NCBI GenBank assembly: GCA_002305535.1
Contig: DBRE01000045.1
Location: 1-42,911, forward strand
Reading direction: 5' to 3'
DNA from: Syntrophomonas sp. UBA1376
GTDB lineage: Bacteria; Bacillota; Syntrophomonadia; Syntrophomonadales; Syntrophomonadaceae
DNA: 42,911 nucleotides
Part shown: in pieces, positions 16,839-25,614 of the stretch
Layout of the letters: each line of letters starts with the position of its first letter
How positions within the stretch are numbered: position 1 is the first letter of the stretch
Position numbers and translations under genes: made by a program
The notes under the pieces: generated by a model
Told to the model about the DNA's origin: nothing
Databases searched by the model: none
What the model saw: the letters and a program-made list of their open reading frames with translations, nothing else

Positions 16839-18182
16839 CTAGCCTACTTGTTTAGAACTCCTCACCCACAAACCGATGCGATCCGCTTCCCGTATTAATT
16901 CATCCTGTACTTTGGGATGAGCAATATTAATTAAGGCCTCGGCTCTTTCCCAGGTGGATCTACCTTTGAGAATGGCCTTGCCGTATTCGGTTATCACATA
17001 TTCAGTTACGGTACGTGGTACAGTTACCACTGCCCCTTCCGACAAACTCGGTCTTATTCTCGATACTAAGTTGCCTTGGTTATCAGTAAAAACAGAGCTC
17101 AAACAAATGAGTCCTTTGCCTCCCCGGGATCTGAAAGCGCCGAATATAAAATCGAACTGACCTCCAGTACCCGAGATTTGACGAAAGCCAGCCGTCTCCG
17201 AGCAAACCTGTCCATACAGGTCGATCTCAATGGCATTGTTGATAGCGACCACTTTGTCATTACGAGCGATATTGGCCGGATCGTTGGTATAGAGAACATC
17301 ATGACTGGCACAAACTGGATTGCGGTGTACAAATTCGTAGAGCTTTTTGCTGCCCATAGCAAAAGTGTAAGCCATCTTGTAGCGGTCGATACTCTTGTGA
17401 CGTCCCGTTATACATCCGGCTTCATACATGTCCACATACGAATCAACTAGCATTTCCGTATGCACACCCAAGTCTTTCAAGTCGGATTGAGCGATCATTG
17501 CACCTACCGCATTGGGCATCGCTCCGATTCCTAACTGCAGACAGGCTCCGTCCTCAATCTCCTCCATGACCAACCGGGCAATGGCTCGATCAACATCATT
17601 GATTTTGGGGTTGGGGATCTCGGGGATATCCCAACTGGTTTCGACTATGGCATCTACCTGCGATATATGGATCGATTCGTTAGAGCCACCCAGACAAACT
17701 GGAACCTTATCATTTACTTCTAATACTATCCGTTTGGCCCGGTCAGCGATGGCTTTGGTAAACGAGTTGGAGGTTCCAAAATTAAAAAAGCCATGTTCAT
17801 CCATAGGAGCTACTGTCAAAAAGGCCACATCGGTATCTATATAGCGCTGATATAGCAAAGGGGCTTCATGAAAAAGAAATGGGATATAGCTACATAAGCC
17901 CTGAGAATGCAGTTTGCGCTCAGCAGCGGAAAAGTGCCAACTACTGTAAAGAAAATGGCGGCGGGAAGGGTCGGCAAGGGCTACTTGAGCCGGAAAAATA
18001 GAAGTAGTGGCACGGATCTTAACATCCCAAAGCTCGTTGACACGTTTGGAAAGCGCTTCATCCAATACCTTCGGTGCCATAACAAAAGCACTGTATTCCA
18101 CCCAATCACCGGAATTGACTAGCTGTACAGCTGTTTCAGGCGAAACCAACTTCTGATTGTATTCATTGATGTAAGACTCCAT
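16839..18182 (-). CDS. Acetyl-CoA hydrolase/CoA-transferase family protein
   Basis: A 447-residue CoA-transferase of the 4-hydroxybutyrate / butyryl-CoA:acetate type. ATG 18182 is chosen because CAGGAGG lies six bases upstream; a longer frame reaches 18347 without a ribosome-binding site. Family hallmarks are LGIGAMPNAVG (217-227), LGVHTEML with the presumed catalytic Glu243, and GQVCSE (325-329) followed by QISGTGGQFDF. It moves CoA between an acyl-CoA and a free acid (acetate, butyrate or hydroxybutyrate), a usual step in activating fatty acids or ending beta-oxidation in syntrophs. It is divergent from the crotonase-like gene with a 254-base shared upstream region. Confidence 0.87.
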   Translation of the reverse strand: MESYINEYNQKLVSPETAVQLVNSGDWVEYSAFVMAPKVLDEALSKRVNELWDVKIRATTSIFPAQVALADPSRRHFLYSSWHFSAAERKLHSQGLCSYIPFLFHEAPLLYQRYIDTDVAFLTVAPMDEHGFFNFGTSNSFTKAIADRAKRIVLEVNDKVPVCLGGSNESIHISQVDAIVETSWDIPEIPNPKINDVDRAIARLVMEEIEDGACLQLGIGAMPNAVGAMIAQSDLKDLGVHTEMLVDSYVDMYEAGCITGRHKSIDRYKMAYTFAMGSKKLYEFVHRNPVCASHDVLYTNDPANIARNDKVVAINNAIEIDLYGQVCSETAGFRQISGTGGQFDFIFGAFRSRGGKGLICLSSVFTDNQGNLVSRIRPSLSEGAVVTVPRTVTEYVITEYGKAILKGRSTWERAEALINIAHPKVQDELIREADRIGLWVRSSKQVG

Positions 18183-18379
18183 AGCAACCTCCTGAGATCG
18201 AAATATTCTGCTTATAATGGGGGGATTACGTCTATTTCCCTCGTTCGACATTTCACAATAAAAGTCCTTTGCAGCAATATTTCGATAATTGCCAGTTCTG
18301 GTGATGAAGCTGGTGAAGTCGAACCGAACGGCTGAAACTGTTGACATCCCAGCTGGTCATTCCCGAGAATATACTTGAA

Positions 18380-18388
18380 TGGTATAAT
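18380..18388 (+). promoter_or_regulatory. Extended -10 promoter of the crotonase-like gene
   Basis: TG-G-TATAAT (TATAAT 18383-18388) lies 48 bases before the ATG at 18437. No good -35 hexamer is spaced 17 bases upstream, as is usual for extended -10 promoters. Confidence 0.55.
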
Positions 18389-18436
18389 ATCGGTAACGGG
18401 AATAATGTAATCATGGAGAAAGGTGGAGGAACAACC

Positions 18437-19225
18437 ATGCTGAAAGAATGGGAAACGGTAAAATTAGAAATCAGCGACAACGGAGTAGCAGTAGTGACAT
18501 TAAATCGGCCTGAGTATATGAACTCTTTTAATGTAGAGCTTTGCCAGGATTATCCTCAAGCCTGTCAGGTGATCAAGGAGCATGATGCCAAAGTCATGAT
18601 CCTCACTGGAGCAGGTCGCGGATTCTGTTCGGGGGGAGATGTATCAGTACTGGCAGCTATGGACAGTCCGGCTAAATCCAAGTGGACCTATGATCAGTCA
18701 ACCGGTGTAGTGAAAGCCACCTATGAAATGGAAATACCGGTTATTGCTGCTGTCAATGGTGCAGTGGCCGGGGCGGGAACGGCTCTCTTAATGGCTTGTG
18801 ACATGATCATTGCTGCTGATACTGCCAAAATAGCTTTCAATTTTATTAATGTAGCTTTTTGCCCAGACAGCGGTGCTTCTTACTTCTTGACCCGTCTGGT
18901 AGGTTACCAGAAGGCCGCCGAAATACTAATGTTAGGCAAGGTGTTAAAGAGCCAGGAAGCTGAACAGCTAGGCATTGTTAATAAGGTGGTGGCTGCTGAT
19001 GATCTAATGGATGAAGCTTTACGTTGGGCGGGTAGACTGGCTGCAGGGCCTGGTTACACTCTCAAGATGGACAAAAAGCTGTTACGTGCTGCTATGTCTA
19101 ACGATTTCTACGAGCAGGCTGAACTGGAAAGCATGTATCAAGTGTTGACCTGGTCTTCTGATGACTTCAAAGAAGGTACCCGGGCTTTTCTGGAGAAGCG
19201 CCCACCAGAATTCAAGGGAAAATAG
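18437..19225 (+). CDS. Crotonase-fold protein, PaaG/enoyl-CoA isomerase-like
   Basis: A 262-residue crotonase-superfamily protein. ATG 18437 follows a strong GGTGGAGG site; the in-frame ATG at 18341 lies in the promoter region. The oxyanion-hole segments are present: FCSGGD (about 63-68) and AVAGAGTALLMACD (109-122). Both Glu residues used by enoyl-CoA hydratases are absent: the first is replaced in GAGTAL and the second falls in a NFINVAFCPDSG segment. The PDSG Asp144 matches the catalytic Asp of PaaG-type isomerases. It would therefore be expected to shift a double bond of an enoyl-CoA, not hydrate it. It is divergent from the CoA-transferase gene and followed by a weak terminator. Confidence 0.75.
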   Translation: MLKEWETVKLEISDNGVAVVTLNRPEYMNSFNVELCQDYPQACQVIKEHDAKVMILTGAGRGFCSGGDVSVLAAMDSPAKSKWTYDQSTGVVKATYEMEIPVIAAVNGAVAGAGTALLMACDMIIAADTAKIAFNFINVAFCPDSGASYFLTRLVGYQKAAEILMLGKVLKSQEAEQLGIVNKVVAADDLMDEALRWAGRLAAGPGYTLKMDKKLLRAAMSNDFYEQAELESMYQVLTWSSDDFKEGTRAFLEKRPPEFKGK

Positions 19226-19261
19226 TATCACCATTTGTTCTACATATGAGTGTTCAGTTTG

Positions 19262-19294
19262 AAGGCCGTTTTCTAATGTGAAAGCGGTCTTTGC
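19262..19294 (+). terminator. Probable terminator of the crotonase-like gene
   Basis: AAGGCCG (19262-19268) pairs with CGGTCTT (19285-19291), extended by TTTC/GAAA, and is followed by a weak T-rich run. It lies 36 bases after the stop. Confidence 0.5.
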
Positions 19295-19484
19295 TATCTA
19301 TAGGGACAAAAAGTGCATGGAGAATAGTGCCAATATCCATACTATGGAAAACAGGCAAGGTATCAGTGATCAGAGCTAAAAACAATCGGGTATGATTTGG
19401 AAGCTTTGCTTGCCCCACAGGAAGGATATGCCATATGATGTAAGTAACCTGGCCTGCTAGCCGGGGATCAAAGGAGGGATATGT

Positions 19485-22103
19485 TTGAGTGCTATTAAAA
19501 TAATCAATGATGTCTATTGGGTGGGAGCTCGAGATCACGACCTGCGGATCTTCGACATCATCATGACAGCAGAGCAAGGGACGAGTTACAATGCTTATTT
19601 GGTCAAAGGCTCTGAAAAGACCGCTCTGATCGATACCGTGAAAGTGAAGTTTTGGGATGAACATCTCAAGAGACTGCAAGAAGTAGTTGACGTTTCTGCT
19701 ATTGACTATTTGATCATTAATCATGCTGAACCGGATCATACAGGTTCTATCGAGGCACTATTAGCCCTCAATCCGAAAATGACCATCCTCGGCAGCGGTG
19801 TTGCCATTGACCTTCTCAAAGAAATCGCTAATAAAAGCTTTGAGCATCAAATTGTTGAGCAGGGGAGCAAAATATCTTTGGGCGACCGAACCTTGTCCTT
19901 TATCGAAGCTCCTTTTTTGCATTGGCCTGATTCCATATTCACCTATTTGGAGGAAGAAGGCATTTTGTTTTCCTGTGATTCTTTTGGCTGTCATTACCCG
20001 GACGAAAGGCTGTTCAATGATCTGATAGACAGAGACTTTCTTGACGCCTATCAGTATTACTTTGATAAGATAATGGGCCCCTTTAAGCCCTATGTATTGG
20101 AAGCCTTGGAAAAAATCAAGCCTCTCAATTTGCAGTTGATCTGTCCAGGACATGGACCAGTTTTACGGGAGAACATACCCTATTATGTGGATTTGTACCG
20201 CCAATGGGCCACGCAAGGGCGCTTATATAAAGAAGACCCACCACTGATCGTAGTAGCCTATGTGAGTGCCTACGGATATACGGAAACTTTAGCCAACAGT
20301 ATCATCGAAGGGATCGAAACGGTCGGCGATTTCAATGTTCAAAAACATGACCTGGTCTACGCGGAACTGGATAGAGTTCTGCAGGCCATCAATGAAGCTG
20401 ATGGTCTGTTAGTGGGTTCCCCTACTATCAATGGTGATGCCCTGCCCCCGATCTGGCAACTGCTTATCAACTTGTCTCCCATCACTCATGCCGGCAAGGT
20501 AGCAGCAGCTTTCGGTGCCTATGGTTGGAGTGGTGAAGCTGTACCTAGCATAGAGGCACGTTTCAATTCATTGCGGATGAAAGTCATACCGGGACTGCGG
20601 GTACGGCTTAAGCCCAATAATAATGACCTGGATAAGGCTTTTCAGCTGGGTATGGATTTTGCGAAGGCTATTCAACAGCAAAAACAGGATGTTTCCAAGT
20701 CGAAGTGGCGCTGTCTGGTGTGTGGCCATATACATGAGGGAGCAGAACCACCAGAGATATGTCCGGTCTGTGGGATGGGCCGAGAGAACTTCGAATTAAT
20801 TTCGGCTGAGGAAGCATACTCTAATGATAGTGAAGGAAAGTTTGTGGTTGTAGGCGGAGGTATCGCAGCATTATCAGCAGCTCAGGCCATTCGTGAGCGA
20901 AATAAAACCGCTACTATAACTATGGTGACCGATGAGCCAGTCCTCCCTTATTACCGTCCTATGCTATCCGATTATCTGGGCGAAGAACTCAGTGCGGAGC
21001 AGCTGTTTGTACACGATTCCGCTTGGTATGCTGAAAACCGTATCGATGTTCTAACTGATCAACGGGTTGTTAAGCTGGACAGCAGTGCCCGCCAGGTGGA
21101 AACTAAAGATGGAACAGTCATCAGTTATGATAAATTGATCCTCGCAACTGGAGCTTTTAGCAATGTTCCTCCTTTCAAGGGGGTCGATCTCTCTGGCGTT
21201 TATACCCTCCGCAATCTTTTGGATGCCCGCCGATTGAAAGAGGCCCTAAAAGAAGCCAAAAGAGCTGTAGTTATTGGTGGAGGTGTCTTGGGACTGGAAG
21301 CGGTGGAAGAATTGATCGGCCTGGGCTGGGAAGTAGCAGTGGTTGAGCATAATGAACGGCTTATGCCCAGACAGCTTGACCCGCAGGCTTCCCATATACT
21401 GCATGATTTGATGGAGTCTAAAGGAATTGCCTTGCATCTGGGGGTATCCACCGAAGAGATCGTCGGTGAAAGCTCGGTGCAGGGGGTGCGTCTCAACAAC
21501 GGACAGACTATTCCCGCTGATCTAGTGATCCTTTCCACCGGTGTGAAGCCCCAGGTGCAGTTGGCTCAGGAGGCCGGCCTGGAAGTGCAGCAGGGTATAG
21601 TGGTCGATCAGCAAATGCGTACCAATATCAATGGAGTTTATGCGGCTGGCGATGTAGCCCAATTCGGTGAGCGGGTCATTGGACTGTGGCCGGTATCTTT
21701 GGAAATGGGCCGGGTAGCGGGAGCTGCTGCTGCGGGAGATTGGGTGGAGTTCAAAATGCCTACTCTATCTACAGCGCTGGCGGCCTTTGATCGAGAGATC
21801 TTTTCCATTGGTGAGGTCAATTTCCCGGATGGTCAGGTCAGGACGGTAGTAGTTGAAGACCCGACTACCGGTTATTTCAAGAAAAGCTATCTAAAAGATG
21901 GAGTACTGGTAGGAGAGATCATCATCGCCTCACAGGTGGACAGCAGTGAAAGTATGCAACAGCTGGGTAGGGACTCCCAGGGTGAAAAGGTTTATAATAA
22001 ATGGAAATGTCGCGTTTGTGGTTACATTCATGAAGGCCCTGAACCACCAGAGATGTGCCCTGTTTGCGGAGCAGGACCAGATGAATTTGAACCGATCGAG
22101 TAA
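19485..22103 (+). CDS. Flavodiiron-rubredoxin-NADH reductase-rubredoxin fusion
   Basis: An 872-residue single-chain electron-transfer protein. TTG 19485 lies seven bases after AGGAGG; an ATG at 19481 would give only five codons. The diiron metallo-beta-lactamase-like domain has ligands His80, Glu82, Asp84, His146, Asp165 and His223. Next come a flavodoxin (about 253-400), rubredoxin 1 (cysteines near 410, 413, 426, 429), an FAD/NAD reductase (about 452-815; VVGGGIAA and VIGGGVLGLE) and rubredoxin 2 (cysteines near 843, 846, 859, 862). It resembles class F flavodiiron proteins, which reduce oxygen (or NO) to water with NADH in the cytoplasm. The second rubredoxin at the end is extra. It is followed after 54 bases by a TauE-type permease. 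Confidence 0.92.
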   Translation: MSAIKIINDVYWVGARDHDLRIFDIIMTAEQGTSYNAYLVKGSEKTALIDTVKVKFWDEHLKRLQEVVDVSAIDYLIINHAEPDHTGSIEALLALNPKMTILGSGVAIDLLKEIANKSFEHQIVEQGSKISLGDRTLSFIEAPFLHWPDSIFTYLEEEGILFSCDSFGCHYPDERLFNDLIDRDFLDAYQYYFDKIMGPFKPYVLEALEKIKPLNLQLICPGHGPVLRENIPYYVDLYRQWATQGRLYKEDPPLIVVAYVSAYGYTETLANSIIEGIETVGDFNVQKHDLVYAELDRVLQAINEADGLLVGSPTINGDALPPIWQLLINLSPITHAGKVAAAFGAYGWSGEAVPSIEARFNSLRMKVIPGLRVRLKPNNNDLDKAFQLGMDFAKAIQQQKQDVSKSKWRCLVCGHIHEGAEPPEICPVCGMGRENFELISAEEAYSNDSEGKFVVVGGGIAALSAAQAIRERNKTATITMVTDEPVLPYYRPMLSDYLGEELSAEQLFVHDSAWYAENRIDVLTDQRVVKLDSSARQVETKDGTVISYDKLILATGAFSNVPPFKGVDLSGVYTLRNLLDARRLKEALKEAKRAVVIGGGVLGLEAVEELIGLGWEVAVVEHNERLMPRQLDPQASHILHDLMESKGIALHLGVSTEEIVGESSVQGVRLNNGQTIPADLVILSTGVKPQVQLAQEAGLEVQQGIVVDQQMRTNINGVYAAGDVAQFGERVIGLWPVSLEMGRVAGAAAAGDWVEFKMPTLSTALAAFDREIFSIGEVNFPDGQVRTVVVEDPTTGYFKKSYLKDGVLVGEIIIASQVDSSESMQQLGRDSQGEKVYNKWKCRVCGYIHEGPEPPEMCPVCGAGPDEFEPIE

Positions 22104-22157
22104 GGAAAATCAGTACTGTTTTATCTCTTACCGGGCAAAAGACTATATGGTGGTGCA

Positions 22158-22940
22158 GTGATGTTGTCTTATTTCTTGATCATCCTGGTAGGAATGGTTG
22201 CCGGGATCCTAGGAGCGATAATTGGCGTGGGCGGGGCAGTAGTAATGCTGCCCGCCACACAATTTTTGTTGAATCTGTCTACTGTTGATTCCATAGGCAC
22301 CACACTGTTTGCCGTTATGTTCACGGCTTTATCGGGAGCCTGGGGACATTACCGGCAGGGAAATGTCAATGTATCCTGGGGTTTGAGAGTTGGCTTAGGC
22401 GGGTTGTTGGGGGTCGTCTTGGGCTCCTATTTATTTAAGGAATATCTAAGCACCCAGGAACATGTGCTGACATTGATGTTAGCTGTTTTGTTCGCCTTTT
22501 TGACCCTTCGTATGGCCAAAGACACCTGGCAGGATATAAGGAACCATGACCGTATCCAGACTCAGGTTATTCCGAAGGCACCCCTTTGGACTATGCCTAT
22601 TGTAGGGCTGGTAGTGGGATGCTTGACTGGAATACTGGGAATGGGCGGTGGATTCTTGATCGTACCAGCGATGATGTGGTTGTATGGAGCCCCTCATTAT
22701 TTGGCAGTGGGAACAACGCTCATGTCGATTTTTCCGATCACTGCGGTGGGTGCTTTCACCAAGTTGAGTCAGGGTTTCGTAGTGCTACCTATCGCGCTGC
22801 TATTGGGCTTGGGCACCCTGGTAGGGGTTCAACTGGGTGTACCGGTCACCCGCTTTATCAAACCAGCGGTATTTAAGGGGATATTCACCCTGCTGTTTAT
22901 CATGCTTACCATCAGTTACCTAGCTAGTAGCTTGGCATAA
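22158..22940 (+). CDS. TauE/SafE (TSUP) family membrane permease
   Basis: A 260-residue membrane protein with about seven to eight spans. The two family repeats are clear: GAIIGVGGAVVMLP (about 19-32) and GILGMGGGFLIVPAM (about 154-168). Members export or import sulfite, sulfonates or related anions; the substrate is unknown here. The start could be GTG 22158 or ATG 22161, both with only a weak GGTGG-type site. It lies 54 bases after the flavodiiron gene with no terminator between, so co-transcription and a link to redox or sulfur stress are possible. Confidence 0.82.
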   Translation: MMLSYFLIILVGMVAGILGAIIGVGGAVVMLPATQFLLNLSTVDSIGTTLFAVMFTALSGAWGHYRQGNVNVSWGLRVGLGGLLGVVLGSYLFKEYLSTQEHVLTLMLAVLFAFLTLRMAKDTWQDIRNHDRIQTQVIPKAPLWTMPIVGLVVGCLTGILGMGGGFLIVPAMMWLYGAPHYLAVGTTLMSIFPITAVGAFTKLSQGFVVLPIALLLGLGTLVGVQLGVPVTRFIKPAVFKGIFTLLFIMLTISYLASSLA

Positions 22941-23012
22941 TGATAACCCATCAAGTAGTGACTCTATGTTTTCGATAATCTTAACAGCAAGATAGGCAAA
23001 TGAGGTGACAAT

Positions 23013-24803
23013 GTGACCATTGCCGAAAGATTCATTGCATCTGTGAAGAAGAACACTAACCTGTGGATAGGCATCTGGGTGCTGCTGCTGTTGAACTTAT
23101 TACTTGTTTTTATAATAGCCAAGGGCATTTCCTGGATGGCCAATGTACTATTGGTTCTTTTGTGGGTTGCTGGTATGATGTTTATTTTTAAAATCGCCCG
23201 TTCTACTCCAGATGAACCAGATGTTGATGCTGATTTGCACTTGCGTTTACAAGATTTGATGGAAGAGATCAGGCCGTATTGTGAAGAGGTCTATGATAAA
23301 AAGGTCGATAGATTTCTAGAACCCATAGAACAAGACTATCAGCAAAGATTTAGTATGGGGTTGTCCTGGTTATGGGAAAAAGTTAATGACTTTTATATGC
23401 AAGTCGAACACAGTGCCCAGGAAGGGCGTTCCATATTTCAGCTGATTGATGCATCGAATGAAGACAAGATGAAAATGGTCGAGCGTTTGCAGGAAGGTAC
23501 CCATCAGGTTCTAGCTATCATGCAGGATGTGCAAAAGCGTCGTTTTGATGATGAAGACGACATTCGCAAAAGGCTGCAAACTAAGACCAGCGAATTTCGC
23601 CAAAGCATGGAGCGAGAAAAACAATACTTCTATGAGTATGTATATAAGATGTTGCTTGAACAAGCTCGCACTCAGGGCCTGGAAGCAGAAATGGCAGAAC
23701 ATTTGAGCCCGACTCGACTAGGCCAGCAGTTTGGAATAGTAGTAGAGAGGTCTTTGGAAAACCGGATGGTTGATTTCCACAATTCTTTGTTAGATGACCT
23801 GGAGGAATTTTCTGCTGAGGTAGTGGGGCGTTTTCAGAGGTCTACCGCTCAGGTGTTGAACTATTTCCGTGAAATGAGAAGTCTACTGATAAAATTGCAG
23901 GAGATGTCCAATAATGCCTCTAGACTAGCAACTCGCAGGCTGGATGAATACTTACTGCAAATAAGCAAGCTGGAGGAGCAAGCCGGTGAGACCCTAGTAA
24001 GCTTGGCCTGGCAGGACATCATAGTGGAGAAACGCTGGGATGAGATCCAAGGACAGTTATTTTACATCAAGGATCAAATTGTGGAAAGCGTGGGTGAAGA
24101 TTCACTGGAGTACGTCGAGGGAATATTGAATCAAGCCATTCCTGGATTGTCCTCCCTGCCAAGAGATGCTGCCCATGCCCTGTTCTATAAAGCCTTGCTG
24201 GATGCTGAATTGATCTATCATGTTTATACCGAGAATAAGCAGACGCAGGTGTTGAACGATGGAGTGTACAGCCTGCTACAGTTTTTACGGCCTCTGGAAC
24301 TACAAGCCGCTAATAGTATTCGCCTGACTGACCAGGATCTGAATCGACTGAGGAAAAGAAAAAACCTGATCAAAAAGGAAGGTAGTCTCCAGACCTTGTT
24401 TGCACGGGTGATAGGAGCTGTAGAGCAACACCAGCCATCAGTAGCCCATTATCTGGAGGGGATCTTTCCTCTAAGATTCCAGCAGTTTGCCAGCAATCCT
24501 TATCTCAAAAACAATCCGGATAACTTGAATCAGGCTGCCTGGATCATTTTTGATCACGCCATAGATAATGAAAACCTACCGGAAGACTTTTACCTGCTGG
24601 TGGGATTACTGTTAGCACTCCATCAGATCCGTGACCAATATATCCAGCCATTCAATAATGTGCCGGTAGGAGTAAAAGACCCCGAAGAAGTCCATATTAC
24701 TAGGGCAGTCGCCTATCAAGCCCTGGCCATACTTTTGCAGAACGATTTTACCGCACTAAATGGAGATGCCAGGAATCAGCCCTTGACGGTGCCATCCAAG
24801 TAA
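23013..24803 (+). CDS. Membrane-anchored long helical protein, unknown
   Basis: A 596-residue protein I do not recognise. GTG 23013 follows GAGGTGA. Two hydrophobic spans at about residues 17-36 and 40-57 anchor it, with the rest probably cytoplasmic. Residues 70-370 are heavily helical and charged with coiled-coil character (many Glu, Gln, Lys, Arg). Residues 380-580 are also helical but less charged. A segment near residue 330 (SLAWQDIIVEKRWDEIQGQL) vaguely recalls the phosphatase motif of CheZ, not enough to call. Downstream by 81 bases is a rhomboid protease, so a shared transcript is possible. Confidence 0.7.
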   Translation: MTIAERFIASVKKNTNLWIGIWVLLLLNLLLVFIIAKGISWMANVLLVLLWVAGMMFIFKIARSTPDEPDVDADLHLRLQDLMEEIRPYCEEVYDKKVDRFLEPIEQDYQQRFSMGLSWLWEKVNDFYMQVEHSAQEGRSIFQLIDASNEDKMKMVERLQEGTHQVLAIMQDVQKRRFDDEDDIRKRLQTKTSEFRQSMEREKQYFYEYVYKMLLEQARTQGLEAEMAEHLSPTRLGQQFGIVVERSLENRMVDFHNSLLDDLEEFSAEVVGRFQRSTAQVLNYFREMRSLLIKLQEMSNNASRLATRRLDEYLLQISKLEEQAGETLVSLAWQDIIVEKRWDEIQGQLFYIKDQIVESVGEDSLEYVEGILNQAIPGLSSLPRDAAHALFYKALLDAELIYHVYTENKQTQVLNDGVYSLLQFLRPLELQAANSIRLTDQDLNRLRKRKNLIKKEGSLQTLFARVIGAVEQHQPSVAHYLEGIFPLRFQQFASNPYLKNNPDNLNQAAWIIFDHAIDNENLPEDFYLLVGLLLALHQIRDQYIQPFNNVPVGVKDPEEVHITRAVAYQALAILLQNDFTALNGDARNQPLTVPSK

Positions 24804-24884
24804 ACCACCTGGCTGTGATATTGTTGCTATCCCAGTAGTTCCCAGGAGATTATGTTTACCAGTTAACAAGCAAAGGAGAATCAT

Positions 24885-25553
24885 ATGTTTCCTCTTCGGG
24901 ACAGTACTCCCAGTCATCACTTTCCCTTAGTGACGATTCTGCTTATAATCACCAACACCTTGGTTTTTATATATACAATCTCCCAGGGAATGTACGGCAT
25001 GGAAGAGATATTCTACACTTTCGGGTTAGTGCCAGCCTATTATTCCCAGCCTTATGGCGCGCCAGTTGGCTACCTGTCTTTTATCACCTCCACATTTCTC
25101 CATGGCGGCTGGATGCATCTTATCGGTAATATGTGGATACTATGGCTATTTGGGGACAATGTTGAAGACCATATGGGGGCAGGCCGTTACTTAGTATTCT
25201 ATCTGGTGTGTGGTGTATTAGCAGGAATGCTCCACTTTGTATTTAACCTCTCCTCACCCATACCAGTTGTAGGCGCTTCAGGGGCAGTGGCCGGAGTGAT
25301 GGGAGCATACTTTTTGATGTTTCGCCATGCCCGGATACTCACCTATGTACCGCCCTTTTTCCTATTCACTCTGCCGGCTTGGGTTTACCTGGGATTTTGG
25401 GCCGTTTCTCAACTGTGGAGCGGAGCCACTGAGTTAGCTTTCAATAGTTATGGGCAGATCGCCTTCTGGGCTCACGTCGGCGGCTTTGCAGCCGGAATGA
25501 TCCTGCACTCTTTTTTTGTTAAGAAGGACAGGATCGAACACCTTCCCGAATGA
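24885..25553 (+). CDS. Rhomboid family intramembrane serine protease
   Basis: A 222-residue membrane protease with about six spans. The catalytic Ser132 is in the GASG motif (130-133) and the catalytic His197 is in AHVGG (196-200). The conserved HGGWMHLIGNMW segment (73-84), which supplies the oxyanion-side His and Asn, is intact, so it should be active. Rhomboids cleave membrane proteins within or near the bilayer; the target is unknown. GGAGAATC precedes the ATG. The upstream coiled-coil protein is a possible partner or substrate by position only. Confidence 0.9.
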   Translation: MFPLRDSTPSHHFPLVTILLIITNTLVFIYTISQGMYGMEEIFYTFGLVPAYYSQPYGAPVGYLSFITSTFLHGGWMHLIGNMWILWLFGDNVEDHMGAGRYLVFYLVCGVLAGMLHFVFNLSSPIPVVGASGAVAGVMGAYFLMFRHARILTYVPPFFLFTLPAWVYLGFWAVSQLWSGATELAFNSYGQIAFWAHVGGFAAGMILHSFFVKKDRIEHLPE

Positions 25554-25614
25554 TCCGAAACAAGCAGAAACAATTGGTAGTAGCTAAGCTGGTCAACCAA
25601 GGCCTGTTGTATGG

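Noticed and set aside
18182..18347. The longer start of the CoA-transferase, giving 502 residues.
   Set aside because: The extra 55 residues lack family similarity and a ribosome-binding site; CAGGAGG precedes Met at 18182.
23013..24803. CheZ-like phosphatase reading of the WQDI segment.
   Set aside because: Only a loose resemblance in a helical protein, without the surrounding CheZ pattern.
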